From JAVBSN01 sp031547045 (GTDB lineage Bacteria > Bacillota > Clostridia > Lachnospirales > Lachnospiraceae): DNA of 64,000 nucleotides. The notes beneath the pieces were generated by a model. It saw only the letters and a list, made by a program, of their open reading frames with translations, ran no database searches and was not told the origin of the DNA. Below are positions 15,733-23,740 of this stretch, piece by piece. The position numbers and the translations under genes were made by a program. Every line of letters begins with the position of its first letter. Within the stretch, counting starts at the first letter, position 1. The stretch lies in the NCBI GenBank assembly GCA_031547045.1, contig JAVBSN010000027.1:14468-78467 (forward strand). Direction: 5' to 3'.

Positions 15733-16875
15733 ATGAAAAAGAATTTATATAGAATAATAGCATTAGCAATGAGTGGATGTATGTTATTATGTAATACAGA
15801 AACATTAGCATCAGAAGTTGATACTAATAAGGATTTGGTAAGTATTACAGAAGCTATAGAGAATTACGTTCCGCCAGTAGTAACACCTGATATTTTATCA
15901 AATAGTACATTGATAACAGAAACTTTAGATTATATAGTAGATGAACCGGAATGTTTAGAGAAGCTTACATATAATGCGGCTAAATATCCTCAATTTATTG
16001 GAATAGCAATACCTAAAATTGAGAATACAGAAAGTTCATTGAATATAAGAGCAGAAGCTAACGAAGATTCAGAACGTTTAGGAAAACTTTCGGCTGGTGG
16101 TGCAGGACAAATAATAGAGCAAGGTGAAGAGTGGACTAAGATAGAATCAGGTTCAGTAATAGGATACGTTAAGAACGAATTTATGGTTACAGGAGATGAG
16201 GCAGGAGAATTTGCACAAGGAAGATTGCCTAAAGCAGCTACTGTAACAACAGAAACATTATTTGTTAGAGAAGAGCAAAGTGTTGAATCCACTTGTTTAT
16301 CTATGGTTCCAGAAGGTGATACTTATGCAGTAGTTGATGAGTATGATGAATGGGCACAAGTTAAAGTAGATGATGAGCTAACAGGATTTGTGTCAAAAGA
16401 TTATGTTAATGTATATTTTGTATTAGACTGTGCAATCTCTAAAGAAGAAGAGGAAGCAATTATAAGACGCGAGCAGGAAGAGAAAGAAGAAGCTGAGAGA
16501 AAGAAACGTAATGCAGGAAGACAGGATATATGTGATTATGCAGTTCAGTTTATAGGTAATCCTTATGTTTGGGGTGGCGCAAGTTTGACTAATGGAGCGG
16601 ATTGTTCAGGATTTACCATGAGAGTATTTGCTAAGTTCGGTTATTCATTACCTCACTCAGCAGCAGCACAGGCTAATTGTGGATCACCAGTTGCATTAAG
16701 TGATATAAAGCCAGGAGATTTATTGTTCTATAAAGGAAGCGGTGGTGGAATAACTCACGTTACTATGTATATAGGAAATGGACAAGTAGTACATGCAAGT
16801 TCTAAGAAGACAGGAATCAAGATTTCTAGTCTGGGATATAGACAAGCATGTTGTGCAAGAAGAATAGCTAATTAA
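15733..16875 (+). CDS. Secreted peptidoglycan endopeptidase, SH3b-SH3b-NlpC/P60 (copy 2)
   Basis: A 380-aa paralogue with a signal peptide (residues 1-26, ending TLAS), two SH3b domains (SLNIRAEANEDSERLG, then LFVREEQSVESTCLS) and a C-terminal NlpC/P60 domain with Cys in GADCSGF and His in THVTMYIG and VVHASS. It differs from copies 1 and 3 by lacking the long Ser/Asn-rich linker: a short Glu/Arg-rich helix (EEEEAIIRREQEEKEEAERK) joins directly to the catalytic domain. It has GGAGG 6 nt before the ATG but neither a strong promoter nor a WalR-type box of its own in the 90-bp gap. Confidence 0.95.
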   Translation: MKKNLYRIIALAMSGCMLLCNTETLASEVDTNKDLVSITEAIENYVPPVVTPDILSNSTLITETLDYIVDEPECLEKLTYNAAKYPQFIGIAIPKIENTESSLNIRAEANEDSERLGKLSAGGAGQIIEQGEEWTKIESGSVIGYVKNEFMVTGDEAGEFAQGRLPKAATVTTETLFVREEQSVESTCLSMVPEGDTYAVVDEYDEWAQVKVDDELTGFVSKDYVNVYFVLDCAISKEEEEAIIRREQEEKEEAERKKRNAGRQDICDYAVQFIGNPYVWGGASLTNGADCSGFTMRVFAKFGYSLPHSAAAQANCGSPVALSDIKPGDLLFYKGSGGGITHVTMYIGNGQVVHASSKKTGIKISSLGYRQACCARRIAN

Positions 16876-16887
16876 AAAATATGTAAA

Positions 16888-16934
16888 TAAAAAGTGCATT
16901 TAGACAATGTTAAATTGTTTAAATGCACTTTTTT
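16888..16934 (+). terminator. Terminator after NlpC/P60 copy 2
   Basis: A long stem AAAAAGTGCATTTA/TAAATGCACTTTTT with inner ACAAT/ATTGT pairing and a T tract. Confidence 0.9.
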
Positions 16935-17018
16935 AGATGAAATTACATATAAGAACAAAAGAAGATGGTATACAACAATAATCGATTGATACTTAATAAA
17001 ATGTTAATAAATGGAGCA

Positions 17019-17047
17019 TTGACACAGAAGTGTAACTTTGTTAGAAT
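17019..17047 (+). promoter_or_regulatory. Strong SigA promoter of the third NlpC/P60 gene
   Basis: TTGACA (17019-17024), 17 bp, TAGAAT (17042-17047). Confidence 0.88.
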
Positions 17048-17052
17048 AACCT

Positions 17053-17080
17053 TGTAACATATATGTAACAATTTTGTAAC
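17053..17080 (+). promoter_or_regulatory. Triple WalR-type box over the start of the third NlpC/P60 transcript
   Basis: Three TGTAAC hexamers at 17053, 17064 and 17075, exactly 11 bp apart, make two overlapping perfect copies of TGTWAH-N5-TGTWAH. They begin right after the -10 box, a position that suggests repression by the bound regulator. Confidence 0.7.
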
Positions 17081-17105
17081 ATATATAATATAAAACTTAG
17101 GAGGT

Positions 17106-18365
17106 TTGATAATGAGAAAATCAGCATACATGGTAGCAGCGATGTTGTTAGCTGGTGGAGTAATGGTTGATAATAATGTTGTTAACGCAAATGAGTCATC
17201 TGATGCTAGCATAATAAGTATAACAGCAACTATAGACAAATATGTAGAAGAAAGTAATAGCAATTTAAATACGATAGATAATAATGGTGATTACATAGGA
17301 GAAACAAAGGATAAAGAATCTAATATATATGTAGAAAGATATAAAGAAGAAACTATAACTAAGTATCCTAGATTTGAAAATGTATTAATTCCAAAAGTTG
17401 AATTGTATCTTAATATACGTTCAGAAGCAAGTGAAGAATCAGAAGTAGTTGGTAAACTATATATAGGTTCGGGTGCTACAATCTTAGAAGAAGGTGAAGA
17501 ATGGACTAAGATAGAATCTGGAGATGTAGTAGGATATGTAAAAAATGAATATACTATGAGAAATGATGAAGCAGGTGAATACGCAGAATCTAATTTACCT
17601 AAAGAAGCCACAGTAACTACTGAAACATTGTTTGTAAGAGAAGATCAAAGCGTTGAATCAACTTGCATTGGATTAGTTTCAGAAGGAAATGCTTATAAAG
17701 TAGTAGAATCTTCAGATGAGTGGATTAAGATAGAAGCAGATGATAATGTAGTAGGATATGTGTCAGCAGAATATGTTGATGTTGATTTCAAATTAGATGA
17801 TGCAATCTCTAAGGAAGAAGAGGAAGCTTTAATTAAGAAAGCGGAAGAAGAGAAGAAAGCCAAAGAGAAAAAAGAAGCTGAAGAGAAATCTAATAAAAAA
17901 TCAAATACTAAAAAATCAACAAACAATGAAGGTTCAAGAAGTAATGATAATACTAATTCAAACGACACTCAACCAACTGTTTCAATAGGTGATGGTGGTG
18001 GAAGTGGAAGAAGCGATATTGTAGAATATGCATTACAATTTGTAGGAAATCCATATGTATATGGTGGTACAAGCTTAACTGATGGAACTGATTGTTCAGG
18101 ATTTGTAATGAGCGTATATGCTAATTTTGGATATAGCTTACCAAGAACATCTGCAGATCAATCAAATGCTGGTACAGAAGTAAGTTTAGATAGTCTTCAA
18201 CCAGGAGATTTGTTATTCTATAGAGGAAGTAATGGAAGAGTAAGCCATGTTACAATGTATATAGGTGGTGGACAAGTAGTTCATGCTAGTACAGAAAGAA
18301 CAGGAATTATTATATCAAGTGTAAATTATAGAACTCCTTGCAGTGCAAGAAGGGTAACTAATTAA
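17106..18365 (+). CDS. Secreted peptidoglycan endopeptidase, SH3b-SH3b-NlpC/P60 (copy 3)
   Basis: A 419-aa paralogue of the two preceding genes. The start chosen is ATG 17112 or the adjacent in-frame ATA-preceded codon; GGAGG lies just before. The signal peptide (MRKSAYMVAAMLLAGG, ending VNA) is followed by two SH3b domains (LNIRSEASEESEVVG, LFVREDQSVESTCIG), a long Lys/Glu helix with a Ser/Asn/Thr linker, and NlpC/P60 with Cys in GTDCSGF and His in SHVTMYIG and VVHAS. It is closest to copy 1 in architecture. It has its own strong promoter and WalR-type boxes, and ends at a 14-bp terminator. Confidence 0.94.
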   Translation: MIMRKSAYMVAAMLLAGGVMVDNNVVNANESSDASIISITATIDKYVEESNSNLNTIDNNGDYIGETKDKESNIYVERYKEETITKYPRFENVLIPKVELYLNIRSEASEESEVVGKLYIGSGATILEEGEEWTKIESGDVVGYVKNEYTMRNDEAGEYAESNLPKEATVTTETLFVREDQSVESTCIGLVSEGNAYKVVESSDEWIKIEADDNVVGYVSAEYVDVDFKLDDAISKEEEEALIKKAEEEKKAKEKKEAEEKSNKKSNTKKSTNNEGSRSNDNTNSNDTQPTVSIGDGGGSGRSDIVEYALQFVGNPYVYGGTSLTDGTDCSGFVMSVYANFGYSLPRTSADQSNAGTEVSLDSLQPGDLLFYRGSNGRVSHVTMYIGGGQVVHASTERTGIIISSVNYRTPCSARRVTN

Positions 18366-18375
18366 AATGTGTGTG

Positions 18376-18412
18376 AGGACCTATACTATGTAAAAATAGT
18401 ATAGGTCCTTTG
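18376..18412 (+). terminator. Terminator after NlpC/P60 copy 3
   Basis: Perfect 14-bp stem AGGACCTATACTAT/ATAGTATAGGTCCT with a 6-nt loop and a short T run. Confidence 0.88.
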
Positions 18413-18831
18413 TCGTATTTTGATGTTGAAAATTGAAAATGATTATCGAAAAAAGTCAAGCTAAAAATCATAAAAATAGAAAAATAGTCAAAATGCACAA
18501 ATGAAAATGGGGTAAGTAGACATAATAAGTAGCAACTAGTTATGCAAACTATTGAATAAAGATGATTACCCACAAAAAATGTGGGTTAAAAATGGCGCAA
18601 AATGGACTTATACACAAAGTTATCAACATTATCCACAATTTTGAGGGGGTGAAAATCATAAAAAAATATCGAAAATGCCGAACAAAAGTTTTGTAAGATA
18701 TTATGAAAAAGAAATAAAATCATAAAAACTATTGACTTTTGAAATGTACAAAAATTATATAAATTGAGTACATAATTTAGAAAACTATCGAAAATATATC
18801 TGAAAAATATATAAAAAATACACAAAAAACA
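18413..18831. other. AT-rich non-coding gap with DnaA boxes and repeated words
   Basis: No ORF in this stretch looks real. It contains a DnaA-box cluster (18540-18637), a GAGGGGGTG block just after it (18643-18651), three copies of TATCGAAAA (18444, 18667, 18786) and three of AAATCATAAAAA (18465, 18653, 18717). A 7-bp hairpin ACCCACA/TGTGGGT sits at 18568-18586. A possible weak promoter, TTGACT-N17-TTATAT, lies at 18732-18760. Confidence 0.6.
18540..18637 (+). other. DnaA-box cluster
   Basis: TTATCCACA (18629-18637, perfect), TTATCAACA (18620-18628) directly abutting it, and TTATACACA (18608-18616) all on one strand; TTACCCACA (18566-18574) and TTATGCAAA (18540-18548) are weaker candidates. 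dnaA, dnaN, rpmH and other origin neighbours are absent from the window. Confidence 0.6.
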
Positions 18832-18859
18832 TTGATATTTTACTCATTTATGGTATAAT
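18832..18859 (+). promoter_or_regulatory. SigA promoter of hpf
   Basis: TTGATA (18832-18837), 16 bp, TATAAT (18854-18859). Confidence 0.75.
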
Positions 18860-18944
18860 ATTCATATGCAAGTCCCACAGAGCATTTTGTGATTTGCATG
18901 AAAGTCGTAAGACTTATATCCTATGTAAGAAGGAGTTGGACAGT

Positions 18945-19472
18945 ATGAAGTACATAATTAGTGGCAAAAACATCGAGGTAACAGACGGTCTGAAGAATGC
19001 GATATATGATAAGTTTGACAGACTAGAAAAATATTTTACGGAGGATGCAGAAGTACACGTTACTTTTAACGTAGAGAAAGATAGACAAAAGATAGAAGTT
19101 ACTATTCCTGTCAAAGGTCATATAATTAGAGCAGAGCAAGTAAGTGATGATATGTATGTGTCTATAGATTTGGTTATTGAGATTCTTGAAAGACAAATTT
19201 CTAAATATAAGAAGAAACTTATTGATCAAGAACAGAGTGCAAAGTATTTCACACCAGAATTTTTGGATGATGATGATGTAGATGAAGAAGAGATTAATAT
19301 AATTAGAAGTAAAAGTTTTGCAGTTAAACCAATGTTCCCGGAAGATGCTTGTGTACAGATGGATTTGTTAGGACATAATTTCTATGTATTTAGAAATGCA
19401 AAAACAGATGAAGTTAATGTAGTATACAAACGTAAAGGTAATACATTTGGATTAATAGAGCCAGAATTTTAA
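18945..19472 (+). CDS. hpf: Ribosome hibernation-promoting factor, long form
   Basis: A 175-aa protein that dimerises 70S ribosomes into inactive 100S particles in slow growth. The start is ATG 18945 with AAGGAG upstream; the open frame reaches further back but without a binding site. Residues 1-100 are the S30AE/RaiA domain (YIISGKNIEVTDGLKNAIYDKFDRLEKYF-type opening), and residues ~118-175 the dimerisation domain (RSKSFAVKPMFPEDACVQMDLLGHNFYVFRN), so this is the long HPF typical of Firmicutes. It is monocistronic, with its own promoter and terminator. Confidence 0.96.
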   Translation: MKYIISGKNIEVTDGLKNAIYDKFDRLEKYFTEDAEVHVTFNVEKDRQKIEVTIPVKGHIIRAEQVSDDMYVSIDLVIEILERQISKYKKKLIDQEQSAKYFTPEFLDDDDVDEEEINIIRSKSFAVKPMFPEDACVQMDLLGHNFYVFRNAKTDEVNVVYKRKGNTFGLIEPEF

Positions 19473-19477
19473 TACAT

Positions 19478-19506
19478 GGAGGAGTGGATAACCACTCCTC
19501 TTTTTT
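19478..19506 (+). terminator. Terminator of hpf
   Basis: GAGGAGTGG/CCACTCCTC stem with a 4-nt loop and six T. Confidence 0.92.
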
Positions 19507-19535
19507 ATGCTAAAAAAATCAATATAGTTGTACCT

Positions 19536-19563
19536 TTTACAAATAGTAAGTTTATGTTAGAAT
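19536..19563 (+). promoter_or_regulatory. SigA promoter of the methionine synthase gene
   Basis: TTTACA (19536-19541), 16 bp, TAGAAT (19558-19563). The leader of about 20 nt is too short for a SAM or cobalamin riboswitch or a T-box. Confidence 0.65.
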
Positions 19564-19591
19564 ATATTTTATTAAAGATAAGGAGTGTACT

Positions 19592-22012
19592 ATGACTAGA
19601 GAACAATTTAGAAAATTAATTGATGATAAAATATTATTGCTAGATGGTGCAACTGGTACCAATCTTATTAAGTTAGGTATGCCAATAGGTATATGCCCTG
19701 AGAAATGGATATTAGATAATCCTGAAAAAATGATAGAGTTACAAAAGAGTTATATTGAGGCAGGAAGTAATATTATATATGCACCTACATTTTCAGGGAA
19801 TAGGATAAAACTAGCTGAATATGGGTTGGAAAATGATATTGAATATATGAATAAAGAATTGGTGACTTTATCAAAAAAAGCTATAGCGGCTGCAGGACAT
19901 AGAGGATATGTTGCTGGAAATATTACAATGACTGGTAGGCAATTATACCCTATTGGAGACTTGCAGTTTGAAGAATTAGTTGATGTATACAAAGAACAAG
20001 TGAAATATATGGCTGAAGCAGAAGTGGATTTATTTGTTGTTGAAACAATAATGAGTCTAGCTGAGACAAGAGCAGCAGTTATTGCAATAAAAGAAATATG
20101 TGATTTACCTATTATAGTTTCTATGACATATAATGAAGATGGCAGAACCTTATATGGAACAGATCCTAAAACAGCAATGGTTGTATTGCAAAGTTTAGGT
20201 GTAGATGCAGTAGGCCTTAATTGTTCTACAGGGCCTGAACAGATGATACCATTAATAGAAGAGATGAAAGCATATGCAAATATACCCATTGTGGCAAAGC
20301 CTAATGCAGGATTACCAGAGTTAGTAGATGGAGAAACTATATATCCTATGTCTCCAAGGGAATTTGCTGATTATGGAAGAAAATTAGTAGATGCAGGAGC
20401 AAATATAATAGGAGGTTGTTGTGGAACAACGCCTAAACATATTGAAGCATTAGCTCAAAGTGTTAAATTGTTAGATGCTCCAGAGATAAGTTCGAAATAT
20501 AAAAGAGTAATATCCTCAGAGAGAAAAACTGTTGATATAGATATAAATGGCTCGTTTATGGTAGTAGGTGAGAGAATTAATCCTACTGGAAAGAAGAAAT
20601 TACAAGAAGAACTAAGGGCAGGGAAGCTTGATTTAGTAGTATCTATGGCAGAGGAGCAAGAGAAAAGTGGAGCAGCAATCTTAGATATTAATATGGGTAC
20701 TAATGGTATTGATGAAAAAGATATGATGATTAAGTCTATTTATGAGGTTTCAAATGCAGTTAATTCGCCTTTATGTATTGATTCAAGTTATGTAGATGTT
20801 ATCGAAGCAGCACTTAGAATATATCCTGGACGAGCATTGATTAATTCTATATCCTTAGAAGAAGATAAGATTGAGAAATTACTACCTATTGCTAAGAAAT
20901 ATGGTGCTATGTTTATATTATTGCCATTATCTGCTGAAGGATTACCAAAGGATAAAGAAGAGAAGATAAGTATTATAAATACTATATTAAATAAAGCAAT
21001 TGAATGTGGCTTTAGAAAAGAAGATATAATAGTTGATGGACTTGTAGCTACGGTTGGTGCTAATAAAAATGCAGCAATTGAAGCTTTAGAAACTATAGAA
21101 TATTGTAAGAATGAATTAGAATTAGCTACAATTTGTGGTTTATCTAATATATCATTTGGATTACCAGAAAGAATATTTGTAAATACTGCATTTTTAACAT
21201 TAGCAATTTCTAGAGGTCTAACAATGGCGATTGCTAACCCTTCACAAAGTCTTTTAATGAATGGAGCATACGCAGCAGACTTGTTATTAAACAAAGAAAA
21301 TGCAGATATAAATTATATTGAAAATGTATCAGCTATAGATACTTCTAATAGTAATATTACTCAAAATAAAAATAGTGATGTAGATATTATAAGTAAAGTA
21401 TATGAAGATGTATTAAAGGGAAATAAAAAGGCTGTGATTGAAGATGTTATAGCTAGATTGGAAGAGGGGATATTATCAGATAGTATTATAGAAGAAGAAC
21501 TTATACCGGCAATTAATAAAGTTGGTGTATTGTTTGATGAGAAAAAATATTTCTTACCACAATTAATAGCGAGTGCTGAAACTATGGAAATGGCAATATC
21601 ACATTTAGAACCATTATTAAAGAAAAAAGGTAGTGGAAAAAAACTACCTACTATAGTAATCGCAACAGTAGAAGGAGATATACATGATATTGGTAAGAAT
21701 TTAGTAGTGCTTATGTTAAAAAATTATGGTTATAATGTAATTGATATGGGCAAAGATATACCGGCTGAAGAAATTGTAGACAAAGCTATAGAAGACAAAG
21801 CATCTATAATTGGATTATCGGCACTAATGACTACTACTATGATGAGAATGGAAGAAGTAGTGAAAATAGCAAAAACTAAGAAGTGTAAGGCAAAGATAAT
21901 AATAGGTGGTGCAGTTGTTACAGAAAGTTTTGCTAAAGAAATAGGCGCAGATGGATATTCTAAAGATGCAGCAGAGGCAGTTCAATTAGTAAAGAAATTG
22001 CTAGAGAAATAG
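19592..22012 (+). CDS. metH: Cobalamin-dependent methionine synthase lacking the reactivation domain
   Basis: An 806-aa protein that moves a methyl group from methyltetrahydrofolate to homocysteine through a corrinoid. Domains: homocysteine S-methyltransferase at ~1-295 with zinc cysteines in LNCSTG (~211) and GGCCGT (~276-277); pterin-binding domain at ~315-560 (GERINPTGKKK, DINMGTN, INSIS); B12-binding cap and Rossmann domains at ~590-806 with the cobalt-ligand motif D696-I-H698-D-I-G701. The C-terminal SAM-binding reactivation domain of E. coli MetH (about 1,227 aa) is absent, so reactivation must come from another protein. Monocistronic. Confidence 0.93.
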   Translation: MTREQFRKLIDDKILLLDGATGTNLIKLGMPIGICPEKWILDNPEKMIELQKSYIEAGSNIIYAPTFSGNRIKLAEYGLENDIEYMNKELVTLSKKAIAAAGHRGYVAGNITMTGRQLYPIGDLQFEELVDVYKEQVKYMAEAEVDLFVVETIMSLAETRAAVIAIKEICDLPIIVSMTYNEDGRTLYGTDPKTAMVVLQSLGVDAVGLNCSTGPEQMIPLIEEMKAYANIPIVAKPNAGLPELVDGETIYPMSPREFADYGRKLVDAGANIIGGCCGTTPKHIEALAQSVKLLDAPEISSKYKRVISSERKTVDIDINGSFMVVGERINPTGKKKLQEELRAGKLDLVVSMAEEQEKSGAAILDINMGTNGIDEKDMMIKSIYEVSNAVNSPLCIDSSYVDVIEAALRIYPGRALINSISLEEDKIEKLLPIAKKYGAMFILLPLSAEGLPKDKEEKISIINTILNKAIECGFRKEDIIVDGLVATVGANKNAAIEALETIEYCKNELELATICGLSNISFGLPERIFVNTAFLTLAISRGLTMAIANPSQSLLMNGAYAADLLLNKENADINYIENVSAIDTSNSNITQNKNSDVDIISKVYEDVLKGNKKAVIEDVIARLEEGILSDSIIEEELIPAINKVGVLFDEKKYFLPQLIASAETMEMAISHLEPLLKKKGSGKKLPTIVIATVEGDIHDIGKNLVVLMLKNYGYNVIDMGKDIPAEEIVDKAIEDKASIIGLSALMTTTMMRMEEVVKIAKTKKCKAKIIIGGAVVTESFAKEIGADGYSKDAAEAVQLVKKLLEK

Positions 22013-22035
22013 AGCGTAAGAGGCTTAATAAATAA

Positions 22036-22064
22036 TTGACAAGGCTTATAATAGTTGTTACAAT
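22036..22064 (+). promoter_or_regulatory. Strong SigA promoter of ilvN-ilvC
   Basis: TTGACA (22036-22041), 17 bp, TACAAT (22059-22064). The ~47-nt leader has no room for a T-box or peptide attenuator. Confidence 0.85.
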
Positions 22065-22117
22065 GACAGTTAGGCTGAAAAGATGCATGAATTAAGAAAA
22101 GAAAGGTGGATGTTGGT

Positions 22118-22603
22118 ATGAAACAAATGGTATTATCACTTTTGGTAGATAACACATCAGGAGTTTTAAGTCGTGTTTCAGGAATGTTTAGTCGAAGAGG
22201 CTATAATATTGATTCGTTAACAGTTGGAGTAACAGAGAATCCTAAATATTCAAGAATGACAGTAGCCGTTAGCGGAGACGATAGAATATTAGATCAGATT
22301 GAGAAACAACTTAATAAATTAGAAGATGTTGTTGAGATAGAAGAACTTAAAGATGGTACTTCAGTATGTAGAGAACTTGTGCTAATTAAAGTTAAAGCAA
22401 CTAGAGAAGAGAAACAACAGATAATTGCAGTTGCAGATGTATTTAGAGCAAAAATTGTAGATGTTTCTATGGGCTCAATAATGATTGAATTAACAGGTAA
22501 TGTTAGTAAAGTAGAAGCATTTTTAGATTTATTAGAAGGATTTGAACTTCAAAGTTTAGTAAGAACAGGTCTTACTGGATTAACAAGAGGAAGTAGTAAC
22601 TAA
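22118..22603 (+). CDS. ilvN: Acetolactate synthase, regulatory small subunit
   Basis: A 161-aa subunit giving valine feedback control to acetolactate synthase. The start is ATG 22118 with AAAGGTGG 8 nt upstream; a GTG at 22106 overlaps that site. An ACT domain at residues ~3-75 (LSLLVDNTSGVLSRVSGMFSRRGYNIDSL) and the C-terminal ALS_ss domain (RELVLIKVKA, then ILRAKIVDVS-like) are complete. The catalytic subunit ilvB is not in the window. ilvC follows after 63 bp, in the same operon. Confidence 0.94.
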   Translation: MKQMVLSLLVDNTSGVLSRVSGMFSRRGYNIDSLTVGVTENPKYSRMTVAVSGDDRILDQIEKQLNKLEDVVEIEELKDGTSVCRELVLIKVKATREEKQQIIAVADVFRAKIVDVSMGSIMIELTGNVSKVEAFLDLLEGFELQSLVRTGLTGLTRGSSN

Positions 22604-22666
22604 AAAGTAATTACTTAATATAAAGTAATACCAATATATTTACATATTTATAGGAGGAAGTTAGAA

Positions 22667-23686
22667 ATGGCAAATATTTATTATCAAGAAGATTGTAATT
22701 TATCAGTATTAGAAGGTAAGACTATAGCAGTTATCGGTTACGGTAGCCAAGGTCATGCTCATGCACTTAATGCAAAAGAATCAGGTGCAAACGTTATTAT
22801 CGGTTTATACGAGGGAAGTAAATCATGGGCAAAAGCTGTTGCTCAAGGTTTTGAAGTATATACTGCAGCAGAGGCAGCAAAGAAAGCTGACATTATTATG
22901 ATTCTTATCAATGATGAGAAACAAGCAGAGATGTATAAGAATGACATCGCTCCTAACTTAGAAGCAGGAAACATGTTAATGTTCGCTCATGGTTTTGCTA
23001 TTCATTTTGGACAAATCGTACCACCAGCAGATGTTGATGTTACAATGATAGCTCCAAAGGGACCTGGACATACAGTAAGAAGTGAATACCAAGCAGGTAA
23101 GGGTGTTCCTTGTCTAGTAGCTGTACATCAAGACGGTTCAGGACAAGCATTAGACAAAGCATTAGCATATGCTGCAGCAATTGGTGGAGCAAGAGCTGGT
23201 GTTCTTGAGACTACATTTAGAACAGAGACTGAGACTGACTTATTTGGTGAGCAAGCAGTTCTTTGTGGTGGTGTATGTGCACTTATGCAAGCTGGTTATG
23301 AGACATTAGTAGAAGCTGGATATGATTCAAGAAATGCTTACTTCGAGTGTATTCATGAGATGAAATTAATCGTTGACTTAATATATCAATCAGGTTTTGC
23401 AGGAATGAGATATTCAATCTCTAACACAGCAGAGTATGGTGATTATATAACTGGATCTAAGATTATTACTGAAGATACTAAGAAAGCTATGAAGAAAGTA
23501 TTAACAGATATTCAAGATGGAACATTTGCTAAAGATTTCTTATTAGATATGTCAGCAGCAGGTGGACAAGCTCACTTTAGAGCAATGAGAAAGTTAGCAG
23601 CTGAGCATCCAGCAGAGATAGTTGGAGAAGAGATTCGTCAATTATATAGCTGGAATAACGAAGAAGATAAATTTATCAATAACTAA
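22667..23686 (+). CDS. ilvC: Ketol-acid reductoisomerase, class I
   Basis: A 339-aa enzyme of branched-chain amino acid synthesis that isomerises and reduces acetolactate to dihydroxyisovalerate with NADPH and Mg2+. The N-terminal Rossmann motif is GYGSQGHAHALNAKESG; the length and the single knotted C-terminal domain (ETDLFGEQAVLCGG, then YFECIHEMKLIVDL, with Mg-binding Asp/Glu) mark the short class I form. Codon use is noticeably more biased than its neighbours, consistent with high expression. AGGAGG lies 8 nt before the ATG; a strong terminator follows. Confidence 0.97.
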   Translation: MANIYYQEDCNLSVLEGKTIAVIGYGSQGHAHALNAKESGANVIIGLYEGSKSWAKAVAQGFEVYTAAEAAKKADIIMILINDEKQAEMYKNDIAPNLEAGNMLMFAHGFAIHFGQIVPPADVDVTMIAPKGPGHTVRSEYQAGKGVPCLVAVHQDGSGQALDKALAYAAAIGGARAGVLETTFRTETETDLFGEQAVLCGGVCALMQAGYETLVEAGYDSRNAYFECIHEMKLIVDLIYQSGFAGMRYSISNTAEYGDYITGSKIITEDTKKAMKKVLTDIQDGTFAKDFLLDMSAAGGQAHFRAMRKLAAEHPAEIVGEEIRQLYSWNNEEDKFINN

Positions 23687-23701
23687 TTATACAGTTATTA
23701 T

Positions 23702-23727
23702 GGGCGGCGCAAGCGTCGCCCTTTTTT
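23702..23727 (+). terminator. Terminator of ilvN-ilvC
   Basis: GGGCGGCG/CGTCGCCC stem, 4-nt loop, six T; one of the few GC-rich spots in the window. Confidence 0.95.
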
Positions 23728-23740
23728 AAAAGGTGAAAAA

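Noticed and set aside
18413..18831. The gap considered as the chromosomal origin itself
   Set aside because: No dnaA, dnaN, rpmH, rnpA or gyrase genes nearby and no change in gene direction; kept only as a DnaA-box cluster.
19750..20289. 179-aa minus-strand ORF within metH
   Set aside because: A shadow of the plus-strand coding region; low-complexity Ile/Ser composition and no start signals.
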